NCBI RefSeq assembly: GCF_030254645.1
Contig: NZ_CP116346.1
Span: 5,125,001-5,189,000 of the forward strand
DNA from: Paucibacter sediminis
GTDB taxonomy: Bacteria; Pseudomonadota; Gammaproteobacteria; Burkholderiales; Burkholderiaceae_C
Direction: 5' to 3'
Length of the DNA: 64,000 nt
A program made the position numbers and the translations under genes. Positions within the stretch are counted from its first letter, which is position 1; every line of letters begins with the position of its first letter. The notes below the pieces were generated by a model. That model searched no databases. It was not told the origin of the DNA and worked only from the letters and a program-made list of their open reading frames with translations. Below are positions 1-8,984 of the stretch, piece by piece.

Positions 1-333
1 CCGAGTCCTTGTTGCCGCCCATATGGCGCAGGCGCTTGTAGTGGTTGTAGACCGCCACCGACAGCGTGCGCTTGGCCACATCCTGGCCGATCACATACTG
101 ATCCAGGCTGGCCTTGATCTCGCTGGGTACGGGCAGGTCGGACTTGCTGGCGCGGGTTTGCGCGGAGTCGGCCGGGACTTCGTCGCGGATGATGTCATTG
201 CAGAGCTCGATGCACTCGTCGCAAATGAACACCGACGGGCCAGCGATCAGCTTCTTCACCTCATGCTGGCTCTTGCCGCAGAAGGAGCAGTACAGAACTT
301 TCTCGCTGGAATTGCCTTTTTTCTCGGCCATGG
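1..333 (-). CDS. clpX: ATP-dependent Clp protease ATP-binding subunit ClpX (N-terminal part; gene runs off the window)
   Basis: Unfoldase that feeds substrates to ClpP in the cytoplasm. Only the first ~110 residues are visible. They begin [20 protein letters not shown] and contain the ClpX zinc-binding domain, with CSFC near residue 15 and CDEC about 22 residues later (C4 type). The linker and the start of the AAA+ domain follow ([22 protein letters not shown]). The gene is truncated at the window edge before Walker A. It lies 116 bases downstream of clpP on the same strand, the usual clpP-clpX order. The start at 333 gives the canonical N-terminus. Confidence 0.95.
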
Positions 334-392
334 ATCTGCTTGGGTTTCATTCAGGCGTCACTGCCTGAACTGATGATAGTTCAAATGCGGCC

Positions 393-418
393 GGGGCCCT
401 TTTGTCAATAAGGGCCCC
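393..418 (-). terminator. Strong hairpin in the clpP-clpX gap
   Basis: A 9-bp perfect GC-rich stem (GGGGCCCTT/AAGGGCCCC) with an 8-base loop lies between clpP and clpX. On the minus strand it is not followed by a U-run, so it may be an attenuating or mRNA-stabilising hairpin, not a full terminator. Confidence 0.5.
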
Positions 419-449
419 GTTCTTGCGCCAGTTGCCCCGGCGGCTGCGC

Positions 450-1058
450 TCAGGCGCGTTTTTCGATCACTTGATCGATCAGGCCATAGGTCGCGGCCTC
501 GGCCGCTGACATGAAATAGTCGCGCTCGGTGTCGAGCTGGATCTTTTCCAGGCTCTGACCGGTGCGCTCGGCCAGGATGCGATTCAATTGCTCGCGGGTC
601 TTGAGGATCTCACGCGCATGGATCTCGATGTCCGTGGCCTGCCCCTGGGCGCCGCCCAGCGGCTGGTGGATCATGATCTTGGAGTTGGGCAGCGCGAAGC
701 GCTTGCCCTTGGCACCCGCAGCCAGCAGGAAGGCGCCCATGCTGGCGGCCATGCCCATGCACAGGGTCGACACCGGGGGCTTGATGAACTGCATGGTGTC
801 GAAGATCGACATGCCCGCCGAGACGCTGCCGCCGGGCGAGTTGATGTAGAGGAAGATCTCCTTGTCGGGGTTCTCGCTCTCCAGGAACAGCAGCTGCGCC
901 ACCACCAGGTTGGCCACCGCGTCATTCACCGGCCCGACCAGGAAGACGATGCGCTCGCGCAGCAGGCGGCTGTAGATGTCGTAGGCACGCTCACCACGGC
1001 CCGATTGTTCGATGACGATGGGCACCATGCCCAGATTGCTCGTTTCCAGCGCGCTCAT
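450..1058 (-). CDS. clpP: ATP-dependent Clp protease proteolytic subunit ClpP
   Basis: Serine protease that forms the tetradecameric barrel partnered by ClpX/ClpA in the cytoplasm. The 202-residue length is typical. The catalytic triad is visible: Ser106 in MAASMG, His131 in MIHQPLGG and Asp180 in DTERD. The start at 1058 (MSALETSN) is chosen because AAGG sits 7-8 bases upstream; the in-frame ATG at 1076 has no ribosome binding site and would add MFQGFF. It sits between tig and clpX, the standard protein quality-control order, and a terminator separates it from tig. Confidence 0.96.
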   Translation of the reverse strand: MSALETSNLGMVPIVIEQSGRGERAYDIYSRLLRERIVFLVGPVNDAVANLVVAQLLFLESENPDKEIFLYINSPGGSVSAGMSIFDTMQFIKPPVSTLCMGMAASMGAFLLAAGAKGKRFALPNSKIMIHQPLGGAQGQATDIEIHAREILKTREQLNRILAERTGQSLEKIQLDTERDYFMSAAEAATYGLIDQVIEKRA

Positions 1059-1136
1059 GAAGAATCCTTGAAACATGCGTGTAGCGTTGAGGTGGGCCGA
1101 TTATGTCGCCCTCGGCACGACCTCGCTGCGGGAATG

Positions 1137-1168
1137 AAAAAGGCGTCGGCCTTGCGGCACGACGCCTT
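1137..1168 (-). terminator. Rho-independent terminator downstream of tig
   Basis: Inverted repeat AAGGCGTCG/CGACGCCTT with an 11-base loop. On the minus strand it is followed by TTTTTCATT. It lies 27 bases past the tig stop codon and would separate tig from clpP. Confidence 0.8.
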
Positions 1169-1194
1169 GCTCTGAAGAGCCTGGCTCAGCCAGC

Positions 1195-2508
1195 TCAGCC
1201 GGCCGTGGCCATCAGCTCGTCGAAGGGCAAAGCCTTGTCGGTGACCTTGGCATTCGCCAGCACGAAGTCGGTGACGTTGTTTTCGATCACAACCGCTTCC
1301 ACCTCAGCCAGACGCTGACGATCGCTCAGATACCAGCGCACCACTTCGGCGGGCTTCTCGTAGCTTTGCGACAGCTCTTCGATGTGTGCCTGCAGCTGCT
1401 CGGGCTTGGCTTGCAGATTGTTGGCGCGCACCAGCTCGGCCACCACCAGGCCCAGGCGCACGCGGCGCTCGGCTTGGGGTTGGAAGATTTCGGCGGGGAT
1501 CGGTGCCTTCTCGGCATCCTTCACGCCACGCTTCTTCAGGTCTTCGCGGGCACCGGCAACCAGGCGCTCGGTCTCGCTGGCGATCAGTGCCTTGGGCACG
1601 TCCAGCTCGGCCACCGCCACCACGGCGTCCATCACGGCGCCCTTGTTGCGAGCCAGCACGCGGAACTTCACTTCGCGCTCAAGGTTCTTCTTGATGTCGG
1701 CGCGCAGCGCTTCCACCGTGGCTTCCTTGATGCCCAGGGACTTGGCAAAAGCCTCGTTCACTTCGGGCAGGTGCTGGGCTTCGATCTTCTTGACCGTGAC
1801 CAGGAAGTCGGCTTCCTTGCCGGCCACATCCTTGCCGTGATAGTCCTCGGGGAAGGCGAGCGGGAAGGTCTTGGACTCGCCAGCCTTCATGCCGCGCACG
1901 GCCTTCTCGAAGGCCTCGAGCATCTGGCCTTCGCCGATCAGGAACTGGAAGCCTTCGGCCTTGCCGCCGGCGAAGGTCTCGCCGTCGATCTTGCCTTCGA
2001 AGTCGATGGTCACGCGATCGCCTTCGGCGGCCACGTCAGCGGCGGCGCGTTGAGCAAACGTGCGACGCTGCTTGCGCAGGATCTCGACGGTCTTGTCGAT
2101 CGCCTCTTCGGTCACCTCGCTGGTGACGCGCTCGACCTCGGCGGCCGACAGATCACCCAACTTGACTTCCGGGTAGATCTCGAAGGTGGCGTCGAAGGCC
2201 ATCGTGCCTTCGGGTGCTTCGTCCTTCTGGGCGATGCTGGGAGCGCCAGCAACACGCAGCTGGGCTTCGTTGGCGGCTTGCGAGAAGGCCTGACCGAGCT
2301 TGTCGTTCATGACTTCGTACTGGACCGAGTAGCCGTAGCGCTGGGCCACGACGCTCATCGGCACCTTGCCGGGGCGGAAGCCGTCGGCCTTGACGGTACG
2401 GGCCAGCTTCTTGAGACGGGATTCGACTTCGCTGTTGATGTCAGCGGCCGCCAGCGTGAGCGTGATGCGGCGTTCGAGCTTTTCGAGGGTTTCGACGGTG
2501 ACAGCCAT
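1195..2508 (-). CDS. tig: Trigger factor, ribosome-associated chaperone/peptidyl-prolyl isomerase
   Basis: Binds nascent chains at the ribosomal exit tunnel. The 437 residues match the family (~430). The N-terminal ribosome-binding domain is recognisable ([19 protein letters not shown], then [12 protein letters not shown] at about residue 45, the ribosome-docking loop). A PPIase (FKBP-like) domain follows ([32 protein letters not shown]), and then the helical C-terminal arms. The open frame continues upstream through the tRNA-Leu gene, so the internal ATG at 2508, which gives the canonical MAVTVE start, is the real one. It is first in the tig-clpP-clpX order and ends in a terminator. Confidence 0.96.
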   Translation of the reverse strand: MAVTVETLEKLERRITLTLAAADINSEVESRLKKLARTVKADGFRPGKVPMSVVAQRYGYSVQYEVMNDKLGQAFSQAANEAQLRVAGAPSIAQKDEAPEGTMAFDATFEIYPEVKLGDLSAAEVERVTSEVTEEAIDKTVEILRKQRRTFAQRAAADVAAEGDRVTIDFEGKIDGETFAGGKAEGFQFLIGEGQMLEAFEKAVRGMKAGESKTFPLAFPEDYHGKDVAGKEADFLVTVKKIEAQHLPEVNEAFAKSLGIKEATVEALRADIKKNLEREVKFRVLARNKGAVMDAVVAVAELDVPKALIASETERLVAGAREDLKKRGVKDAEKAPIPAEIFQPQAERRVRLGLVVAELVRANNLQAKPEQLQAHIEELSQSYEKPAEVVRWYLSDRQRLAEVEAVVIENNVTDFVLANAKVTDKALPFDELMATAG

Positions 2509-2541
2509 ATGTGACTCTGAATGTGACTCTGAAAATTGACC

Positions 2542-2628
2542 TGGTGCGCGGGGCCGGACTCGAACCGGCACGCCCGTGAAGGCGTCAGGACCTAAACCTG
2601 GTGCGTCTACCAATTTCGCCACCCGCGC
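2542..2628 (-). tRNA. tRNA-Leu (anticodon UAG)
   Basis: The minus strand folds as a class II tRNA. The acceptor arm is GCGCGGG/CCCGCGC with discriminator A and an encoded CCA. The D-arm contains GGTAGACGC. The anticodon loop TTTAGGT has anticodon TAG (reads CUN). A long variable arm (TGACGCCTTCACGGGCGT) is diagnostic of Leu/Ser, and the T-loop is GGTTCGAGTCC. The length is 87 nt including CCA. It lies 33 bases upstream of tig. Confidence 0.95.
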
Positions 2629-2716
2629 GAGTGGATTCAGAGTTGCCTCGATCTTTCTGATCGCGGCAGCCCTGTGGCGATGCGGCAAACCGGAGATTGT
2701 AGCCGGTAGATTAGGC

Positions 2717-2760
2717 AAAAACCGGCGCGCCATCCACCCAAGGGTTTTGGAGCGCGCCGG
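2717..2760 (-). terminator. Terminator downstream of the RND permease gene
   Basis: CCGGCGCGC/GCGCGCCGG stem (2722-2730 and 2752-2760) with a 21-base loop that can itself pair. It is followed on the minus strand by TTTTTG. It lies 18 bases past the permease stop. Confidence 0.7.
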
Positions 2761-2778
2761 CGCGGACGCAGCCGGCGC

Positions 2779-5700
2779 TCAGGACTCCAGCTTGGAGGGC
2801 ATGAATCGCGAGGCGGCGGCCGGGCGCTGCACCCGGAACCAGGCCGCGTACATGGCCGGCAGCGCCAGCAGAGTGAGCGCCGTGGCCACGATCAGGCCAC
2901 CCATGATGGCCACGGCCATCGGCCCCCAGAACACGCTGCGCGACAGCGGCACCATCGCCAGCACGGCGGCAGCCGCCGTCAGCACAATGGGACGGAAGCG
3001 CCGCACCGCCGACTCGACGATCGCTGACCAGGCCGGCACGCCACGCTCGCGGTCCTGCTCGATCTGGTCGATCAGGATCACCGAGTTGCGCATGATCATG
3101 CCCATCAAGGCGATCACGCCCAGCAGGGCGACGAAGCCGAAGGGCCGGTTCAGCAGCAACAGCGCGCCGGCCACGCCGGCAATGCCCAGGGGTCCGGTCA
3201 GGAACACCAGCATGGCGCGCGAGAAACTCTGCAGCTGCAGCATCAGCAGGGTGAAGGTGATGAACAGCATCATCGGTACGCCGGCAGCGATGGAGCCCTG
3301 GCCCTTGCTGCTCTCCTCGACCGCGCCGGCCACTTCGATGCGATAGCCGGGCGGCATCTTGGCCTGCAGCTCCTTCAGTGCCGGCCAGACTTGCGCCGTC
3401 ACCGTGGCACCTTGCAAGCCCTCGGCCACGTCGCCCTGCACCGTCACAGCAAAACTACGCCCTTCGCGCCACAGCACGCCGGGCTCCCACTCAAAGCGCA
3501 CCTTGGCGATCTGTGTCAGCGGTACGGCGCGGCCGCTGGCGGTGGGCACATAGGCGCTTCCTAAATCGGTGATGGCGTTGCGCTCCTCAGCCGGTTGGCG
3601 CACCACGATGTCGATGAGGCGATCCGCTTCTCGGTATTGCCCAATGGTTGTGCCCGACAACATCACCCGAGAAGCCTGAGCAATGCTCTGACTGGTCACC
3701 CCCAGCGCGCGCGCCTTGTCCTGATCGATGTCAAGCTTGAGCGCCTTGATCGATTCGTTCCAGTTGTCGTTCACGCCACGCATATTCGGGTTGGCGCGCA
3801 TGATCTCCTTGGCCTGATCACCCCAGCGGCGCAACTCTTTCACGTCTTCGCCAACGATGCGGAACTGCACGGGATAAGCCACAGGCGGGCCATTCGGCAG
3901 CAGCTTTATCCGCGTGCGCACCTCCGGAAACTCCTTCGCCATCAACTCGGGCAGGCGCTTCCGCAAGGTCTCGCGCTCCGCCAAACTCTTCGGCAGTACG
4001 ATGGCTTGGCTGACATTGGATTGCGGGAAGATCGCATCCATAGGCAGATAAAAGCGTGGCACACCGCTGCCGACCCACATGGTCACGCTGTCCACGTTGG
4101 ACTCTTTCAGCATGCGAGACTCAAAACGCTTGGCCACGGCCTCGGTCTGTTGAATCGTCGCCCCTTCCGGCAGCCACAAATCCACCAGGATCTCCGGCCG
4201 GCTTGAGTCAGGGAAGAACTGCTGCTGCACGCGCCCCATGCCCACCAGACCCAGGGCAAACAGCAAAACCGTCATTGCGATCGTCTTCCAGCGGTGCTGC
4301 ACGCACCAGTGCACTGCAGCCCGAAAACGGTTGTAGAACGGTGTATTGAACAGCTCATGCTCTTCGCCACTGGAAGACGCCCGCGTGCGCAATAGCAAGG
4401 CCCCCAGATAAGGCACGAAGTAGACCGAGACCACCCAAGAAATCAACAGCGACGCCGCCGTCACCGCGAAAATGGCAAACGTGTATTCGCCGGTGGAGGA
4501 GCGCGCCAGGCCAATCGGAAGAAAGCCCACGGCCGTGATCAGCGTGCCCGTCAGCATGGGCATGGCCGTCACCTCGTAGGCGAAGGTCGCGGCATGCATC
4601 TTGTCGTAGCCTTCTTCAAGCTTGCGCACCATCATTTCCACGGCAATGATGGCGTCATCCACCAGGAGTCCAAGCGCAATGATGAGCGAGCCCAGCGAGA
4701 TCTTGTGCAGCCCCACGCCCCAATAGAACATGGTCACGAAGGTAATGGCCAGCACCAAGGGGATCGTGATCGCCACCACCAGCCCCGGCCAGATGTCGAT
4801 GCGCATCGGGCGCATGTGCAGGCCCAGGCTGATGAAACTCACGCCCAGCACGATCACGACGGCCTCAATGAGCACTTGCACAAACTCGCCCACGGAACGC
4901 GTCACCGCCTGCGGCTGATCCTGGATCTGACTCAGGTCCATGCCCGCCGGCAGGGCTCGCCGGGTGCGGTCGGTCACAGCCTTCAGCGCCTTGCCCAGCA
5001 CGATGATGTCGCCGCCCTTGGCCATCGATACACCCATGGCAATGACCTGGCGCCCCTGGTGCCGCACGGTGACACCGGGCGGGTCCACATACGCGCGCTT
5101 GATGTCGGCGATGTCACCCAACCTAAGGCTACTGGCCACGCCCGTGAGGGGGTTGATGGCGCGCAAGGGCATGTCGCGCAAGGCCTGCACCGAGGTCAGC
5201 TGTCCCTGCACACGGATTTGCAGATTGGTGCTGCCCGCATCCAGCACGCCCGCCCCTTCCACCGCGTTCTGCGCGCTCAGCTGGGCAATGACCTGGTTGA
5301 AATCGACGCCCAATTCAGCCAGGCGTTTTTGCGAAACCTCGACGAAGAGCTTCTCTGCCTGCACGCCGAACAGTTCGACCTTGGCCACATCGGTGACCTT
5401 GAGAAGGTCAGAACGCACCCGTTCAGCCTGCTGTCGCAGCTCCTCATAACTGAAACCGTCCGCCGACAGCGCAAAGATAGAGCCGTAAACGTCACCAAAC
5501 TCATCGTTGAAATACGGGCCATACACGCCCTGGGGCAAGCTGCCGCGAGCGTCGTTAATCTTTTTGCGCACCGAGTACCAGAGGTTGCTCACCTCTTGCG
5601 GCGGCGTGCTGTCCTTGACCTGAAACAGCGTCATCGACTCGCCGGGCTTGGTATAGCTGCGGATCTTGTCGGCGTGCGGCACCTCCTGCAGCGTCTTCTC

Positions 5701-5940
5701 GATCTTGTCGGTGACCTGCTCTGCCATCTGCAGGGCGGTGCTACCGGGCCAAAAAGCCTGCACCACCATCAACCGGAAGGTGAACGGAGGATCTTCATCC
5801 TGCCCCAGCTGGAAATAGGCGGCGAAGCCCATCGCCATCAGCACCACCATCAGGTAGCGCGTCAACGCTGGGTGCTCCAGCGCCCAACGGGACAGATTGA
5901 AACGCGAGGCGGCCGGGCTACGGCTGGATTTGCTCATCAT
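2779..5940 (-). CDS. RND-family multidrug efflux permease (AcrB/MdtB-like inner-membrane subunit)
   Basis: Proton-driven inner-membrane pump of a tripartite exporter. At 1053 residues it is standard for HAE-type RND proteins. After a cytoplasmic N-terminus (FNLSRWALEHPALTRYL) and TM1 come a large periplasmic loop, TM2-6, a second periplasmic loop and TM8-12. The proton-relay motif GLLVDDAIIAVE in TM4 carries the paired aspartates, and the late motif GVIALMGMIMRNSVILID is also RND-typical. It is transcribed after the adaptor gene with a 16-base gap. No outer-membrane factor is encoded nearby, so a TolC-like partner must lie elsewhere. The substrate cannot be read from the sequence. Confidence 0.92.
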   Translation of the reverse strand: MMSKSSRSPAASRFNLSRWALEHPALTRYLMVVLMAMGFAAYFQLGQDEDPPFTFRLMVVQAFWPGSTALQMAEQVTDKIEKTLQEVPHADKIRSYTKPGESMTLFQVKDSTPPQEVSNLWYSVRKKINDARGSLPQGVYGPYFNDEFGDVYGSIFALSADGFSYEELRQQAERVRSDLLKVTDVAKVELFGVQAEKLFVEVSQKRLAELGVDFNQVIAQLSAQNAVEGAGVLDAGSTNLQIRVQGQLTSVQALRDMPLRAINPLTGVASSLRLGDIADIKRAYVDPPGVTVRHQGRQVIAMGVSMAKGGDIIVLGKALKAVTDRTRRALPAGMDLSQIQDQPQAVTRSVGEFVQVLIEAVVIVLGVSFISLGLHMRPMRIDIWPGLVVAITIPLVLAITFVTMFYWGVGLHKISLGSLIIALGLLVDDAIIAVEMMVRKLEEGYDKMHAATFAYEVTAMPMLTGTLITAVGFLPIGLARSSTGEYTFAIFAVTAASLLISWVVSVYFVPYLGALLLRTRASSSGEEHELFNTPFYNRFRAAVHWCVQHRWKTIAMTVLLFALGLVGMGRVQQQFFPDSSRPEILVDLWLPEGATIQQTEAVAKRFESRMLKESNVDSVTMWVGSGVPRFYLPMDAIFPQSNVSQAIVLPKSLAERETLRKRLPELMAKEFPEVRTRIKLLPNGPPVAYPVQFRIVGEDVKELRRWGDQAKEIMRANPNMRGVNDNWNESIKALKLDIDQDKARALGVTSQSIAQASRVMLSGTTIGQYREADRLIDIVVRQPAEERNAITDLGSAYVPTASGRAVPLTQIAKVRFEWEPGVLWREGRSFAVTVQGDVAEGLQGATVTAQVWPALKELQAKMPPGYRIEVAGAVEESSKGQGSIAAGVPMMLFITFTLLMLQLQSFSRAMLVFLTGPLGIAGVAGALLLLNRPFGFVALLGVIALMGMIMRNSVILIDQIEQDRERGVPAWSAIVESAVRRFRPIVLTAAAAVLAMVPLSRSVFWGPMAVAIMGGLIVATALTLLALPAMYAAWFRVQRPAAASRFMPSKLES

Positions 5941-5956
5941 GCTGCCCTCAAGCGGC

Positions 5957-7081
5957 TCAACGCGAGGCCGCGCGAGCGGCCGCCGGCGATGCCTCAGCAG
6001 GCGCTTGATAGCGGCGCACCTTTTGTCCGGCCGTCAGCACATGCACGCCGGCAATCACCACCTCGTCACCGGGCTTGAGCCCGTCGGCAACCACGACCTC
6101 GTTGCCATCCGCGCCGGCCACCTGCACCTGCCGCGATTTCACCGTCATGCTGGCTGCGTCCAGCAGCCACACGGTGGCATGCCCCTGCTGCTCCAGCACC
6201 GCACTCAAAGGCAGCTTGAGCACCTGTGAGCGCACAGCACTCTGCAGCAGCACCGTCGCCGTCTGCCCCAGCTTGACGTCCAGCTTGCCCACATCCGCCT
6301 TGGCCTGGAAGGTGCGCGTGACGGGATCGGCCGCGGCCGCCAACTCGCGCAGGCTGATATCCCTGGGCTGCTGGCCCTCGCCCCAGAGGCGCACCTTGAA
6401 AGCGCCCGGCACCGCCGTGGCGGCGCGCAGCAGGCTCACCTGATCCTCTGGCACCGAAAACACCACGTCGCGCGGGCCGTCATGGGCAATGCGCACAATG
6501 GGCGTGCCCGGCCCCACCACCATGCCTGGCTCGGCGTCCACGCCGGTGATCACGCCGGCGGTGTCGGCCACCAGCATGGCGTAGGCCGCCTGATTGGTTT
6601 GCACGCCGGCTTGCGCGCGCGCCTGCTCCAATTGCGCTTGCGCGGCCTTGAAGGCGCTGTCGCGGCGCTCCAGTTCGGCCGCGCTAATGAAGCCCTGGTC
6701 CTTCAGCTCGATGAAACGTCGATAGTCGGCGCCCAGCTGATCGCGGTTCACCCGCGCGGCCAGCACCGCCGCCTTGGCAGCCTCCTGGGCCAGCACCAGA
6801 TCCTGCGCATCCAACTGCGCCAGCACTTGGCCGGGCTTGACCACGTCGCCCAGATTCACACGCCGCTGCAAGAGCTTGCCGCCAACGCGAAAAGACAGTC
6901 GCGACTCGGTGCGCGCACGGATCTCGGCCGCGTATTCGCGCGTACCACCCGCCGAGTCACTGGCCAGCACCAGGGTGCGGACGGCGCGCTCCGGCTCCGG
7001 TGCTTGCGCAGGCTTGCTGCAGCCGACCACCAACAAGGCGCCAAGCACCGACAAGGACAGACGCGAGAAGACTTGGGGCAT
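5957..7081 (-). CDS. RND efflux periplasmic adaptor (membrane fusion lipoprotein)
   Basis: Bridges the inner-membrane pump to an outer-membrane channel. The 374 residues start MPQVFSRLSLSVLGALLVVGCSKP. This is a lipoprotein signal with lipobox LVVGC, so the protein is probably lipid-anchored through Cys21. HlyD/AcrA-type lipoyl halves are visible (GGKLLQRRVNLGDVVKPGQVLAQLD and, later, AGVITGVDAEPGMVVGPGTPIVRI). They flank an alpha-helical hairpin rich in Ala/Gln/Arg. The start at 7081 is set by the signal peptide and a GAGG six bases upstream; the frame is open further upstream but without support. It is first gene of a two-gene efflux operon and divergent from hpnC. Confidence 0.9.
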   Translation of the reverse strand: MPQVFSRLSLSVLGALLVVGCSKPAQAPEPERAVRTLVLASDSAGGTREYAAEIRARTESRLSFRVGGKLLQRRVNLGDVVKPGQVLAQLDAQDLVLAQEAAKAAVLAARVNRDQLGADYRRFIELKDQGFISAAELERRDSAFKAAQAQLEQARAQAGVQTNQAAYAMLVADTAGVITGVDAEPGMVVGPGTPIVRIAHDGPRDVVFSVPEDQVSLLRAATAVPGAFKVRLWGEGQQPRDISLRELAAAADPVTRTFQAKADVGKLDVKLGQTATVLLQSAVRSQVLKLPLSAVLEQQGHATVWLLDAASMTVKSRQVQVAGADGNEVVVADGLKPGDEVVIAGVHVLTAGQKVRRYQAPAEASPAAARAASR

Positions 7082-7156
7082 GAACCACCTCGGCAAAGGG
7101 GCCGCTCGCGCCGGCGCAGGGTCTTGCGCCCGGGCGACAAAGCATGCCCCGAAGTA

Positions 7157-7174
7157 ACTGACTAACCGGTCAGT
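7157..7174. promoter_or_regulatory. TetR-style operator at the efflux pump promoter
   Basis: Inverted repeat ACTGAC-TAACCG-GTCAGT lies immediately downstream of the -10 box of the minus-strand efflux promoter, overlapping the expected start site. Its position and shape are typical of TetR-family repressor sites for RND pumps. No tetR gene is present in the window, so the regulator is inferred. Confidence 0.6.
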
Positions 7175-7203
7175 AATGTATGCAGACGCCCTCGGGCTGT
7201 CAA
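7175..7203 (-). promoter_or_regulatory. Sigma70 promoter of the RND efflux operon
   Basis: On the minus strand TTGACA (7203-7198) and TACATT (7180-7175) are separated by exactly 17 bases, a near-consensus promoter. It lies about 95 bases upstream of the adaptor start and abuts the inverted repeat at 7157-7174. Confidence 0.7.
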
Positions 7204-7272
7204 ACCCGCAAGGTCGCGAATTCGGCCGCCGCTCGACAACAAAGCATTCGCAAAACACACACAATCTGGCCC

Positions 7273-8139
7273 GTGAGCATAGAACACTACGAAAACTTCC
7301 CGGTCGCCTCCTGGCTGTGCCCGCCAGCGCTGCGGCCGGCCGTGACAGCGATCTACCATTTCGCCCGCACCGCCGACGATCTGGCCGACGAAGGCGAGGC
7401 GACGACCGAGCAGCGCCAAGAGGCGCTGCGGGCGTACCGCAGCGATCTCCATGCCGTCGCGGCCGGCATCGCGCCCTCGACGCGCTGGCGAGCGCAGGTG
7501 TTCGAACCCCTGGGCACGGTCTTTCATGCATATCGACTGCCCTTGCGCCTGCTTGACGATTTGCTGGACGCGTTTGAGCAGGACCTGGTGAAAACACGCT
7601 ACGCCGACCGCGCCGAGCTGCTGGACTACTGCCGCCGCTCCGCCAACCCGGTCGGGCGCCTGCTGCTGCATCTCTACGGCATCGACGATGCCGCCGCGCT
7701 GCGGCGCTCGGACGCCATCTGCACCAGCCTGCAGCTGATCAACTTCTGGCAGGACATGAGCCGCGACGGCCCGGTCGGGCGCTGCTACGCGCCGAGCCCG
7801 GATCTGCAGCGCCACGGCTTGACGGCCGACGACCTGCTGGCCTGCCAGGACGACCCGGCCGCCCGCGCGCTGTTGCGTGAACTCAGCGCCTGGGCCGAAG
7901 GCCTGATGCGCGAGGGGGCGCCGCTGGTGCACCAGCTGCCCGGGCGGGCCGGCTGGGAGCTCAGGCTGGTGGTGCAAGGCGGACTGCGCATTCTTGAGAG
8001 AATCCGCGCCATGGAATTTGCAACCCTCAGCGCGCGCCCCCATCTGGGCGCGCAAGACCTGGCCCCGATGCTGTGGCACGCCCTGCGCATGACGCCCGCG
8101 CGCCTGGCGCGCCAAGCGCAACACGCGGAGGCCGCGTGA
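7273..8139 (+). CDS. hpnC: Squalene synthase subunit HpnC (hydroxysqualene synthase)
   Basis: A trans-prenyltransferase homologue that, in the HpnCDE route to squalene, converts presqualene diphosphate to hydroxysqualene. 288 residues. Both Asp-rich motifs of the squalene/phytoene synthase fold are present: HFARTADDLADEG near residue 35 and LINFWQDMSRD near residue 160. The GTG start at 7273 is chosen because it gives the family N-terminus VSIEHYENFPVASWL; an ATG 93 bases upstream is open but adds unrelated sequence. There is no clear Shine-Dalgarno. It is first gene of the hpnCDE operon and overlaps hpnD by four bases (GTGA). Confidence 0.93.
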   Translation: MSIEHYENFPVASWLCPPALRPAVTAIYHFARTADDLADEGEATTEQRQEALRAYRSDLHAVAAGIAPSTRWRAQVFEPLGTVFHAYRLPLRLLDDLLDAFEQDLVKTRYADRAELLDYCRRSANPVGRLLLHLYGIDDAAALRRSDAICTSLQLINFWQDMSRDGPVGRCYAPSPDLQRHGLTADDLLACQDDPAARALLRELSAWAEGLMREGAPLVHQLPGRAGWELRLVVQGGLRILERIRAMEFATLSARPHLGAQDLAPMLWHALRMTPARLARQAQHAEAA

Positions 8140-8984
8140 GCCCCGAGCAGTACGTGCAGGAAAAGGCCGCCAGCAGCGGCTCCAGCTTCTACTACGCCTT
8201 TCTGTTCCTGCCCGCGCCGCGCCGCGCCGCCATCACGGCCTTCTACGCGTTCTGCCGCGAGATCGACGATGTGGTGGACGAGACGCAGGACGCCGGCGTG
8301 GCCGCCACCAAGCTGGCCTGGTGGCGCAAGGAGGCGATGGCCGCCTTTGCGGGGCAGCCTCAGCATCCGGTGATGCGCGCGCTCATGCCGCATTGCTCTG
8401 TCTACGACATCCGGCTGGAACATTTGATGGCGGTCATCGAGGGTTGCCAGATGGATCTGGACCAGAGCCGCTTTCTCGACTATCCGGGCCTGCAGCGCTA
8501 CTGCCATCTGGTGGCCGGCGTGGTGGGCGAAGTCGCCTCGGCCATCTTTGGCCGCAGCGAGCCGCAGACGGTGGCCTACGCCCACAAGCTGGGCCTGGCC
8601 ATGCAGCTCACCAACATCATCCGCGACGTCGGCGACGACGCGCGCCGTGGCCGCATCTACCTGCCAATCTCGGAGCTGCAGCAGTTCGACGTCAAGGCGC
8701 ACGAGATCCTGCTGAGGCAGGCGCCCTGGGGCTATAGCGAGCGCTTCAGCCGCCTGATGGCCTTCCAGGCCGAACGCGCACATCGCCTATATGACGAGGC
8801 CTTCGCGCTGCTGCCCGAGGCCGACCGCCAGGCCCAGAAGCCCGGCATCATGATGGCCAATATCTACCGCGCCCTGCTGCGTGAAATCGAGGCCGAGCGC
8901 TTCCAGGTGCTGCACCAGCGCATCTCGCTGACGCCGTTGCGCAAGCTCTGGATCGCGATGCGCACCAACTGGCGCGGTCGTTGA
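8136..8984 (+). CDS. hpnD: Presqualene diphosphate synthase HpnD
   Basis: Condenses two farnesyl diphosphates to presqualene diphosphate. 282 residues, the family length. Motifs are CREIDDVVDE (first Asp-rich) and LTNIIRDVGDDARRGRIYLP (second). The GTG start at 8136 overlaps the hpnC stop as GTGA, with GGAGG just upstream (8127-8131), and gives the typical VSPEQYVQEKAASSGSSFYYAF start. The end overlaps the hpnE start by one base (TGATG), so the three genes are probably translationally coupled. Confidence 0.95.
   Translation: MSPEQYVQEKAASSGSSFYYAFLFLPAPRRAAITAFYAFCREIDDVVDETQDAGVAATKLAWWRKEAMAAFAGQPQHPVMRALMPHCSVYDIRLEHLMAVIEGCQMDLDQSRFLDYPGLQRYCHLVAGVVGEVASAIFGRSEPQTVAYAHKLGLAMQLTNIIRDVGDDARRGRIYLPISELQQFDVKAHEILLRQAPWGYSERFSRLMAFQAERAHRLYDEAFALLPEADRQAQKPGIMMANIYRALLREIEAERFQVLHQRISLTPLRKLWIAMRTNWRGR

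Noticed and set aside
1366-2514. Long open frame antisense to tig
   Set aside because: It shadows the conserved trigger factor gene; its Leu/His/Gly-rich translation is typical of reverse frames in GC-rich DNA and matches no family I know.
4594-6078. 494-codon open frame antisense to the RND permease
   Set aside because: His/Gln/Arg-rich reverse shadow of a clearly conserved gene; no start signals and no recognisable domain.
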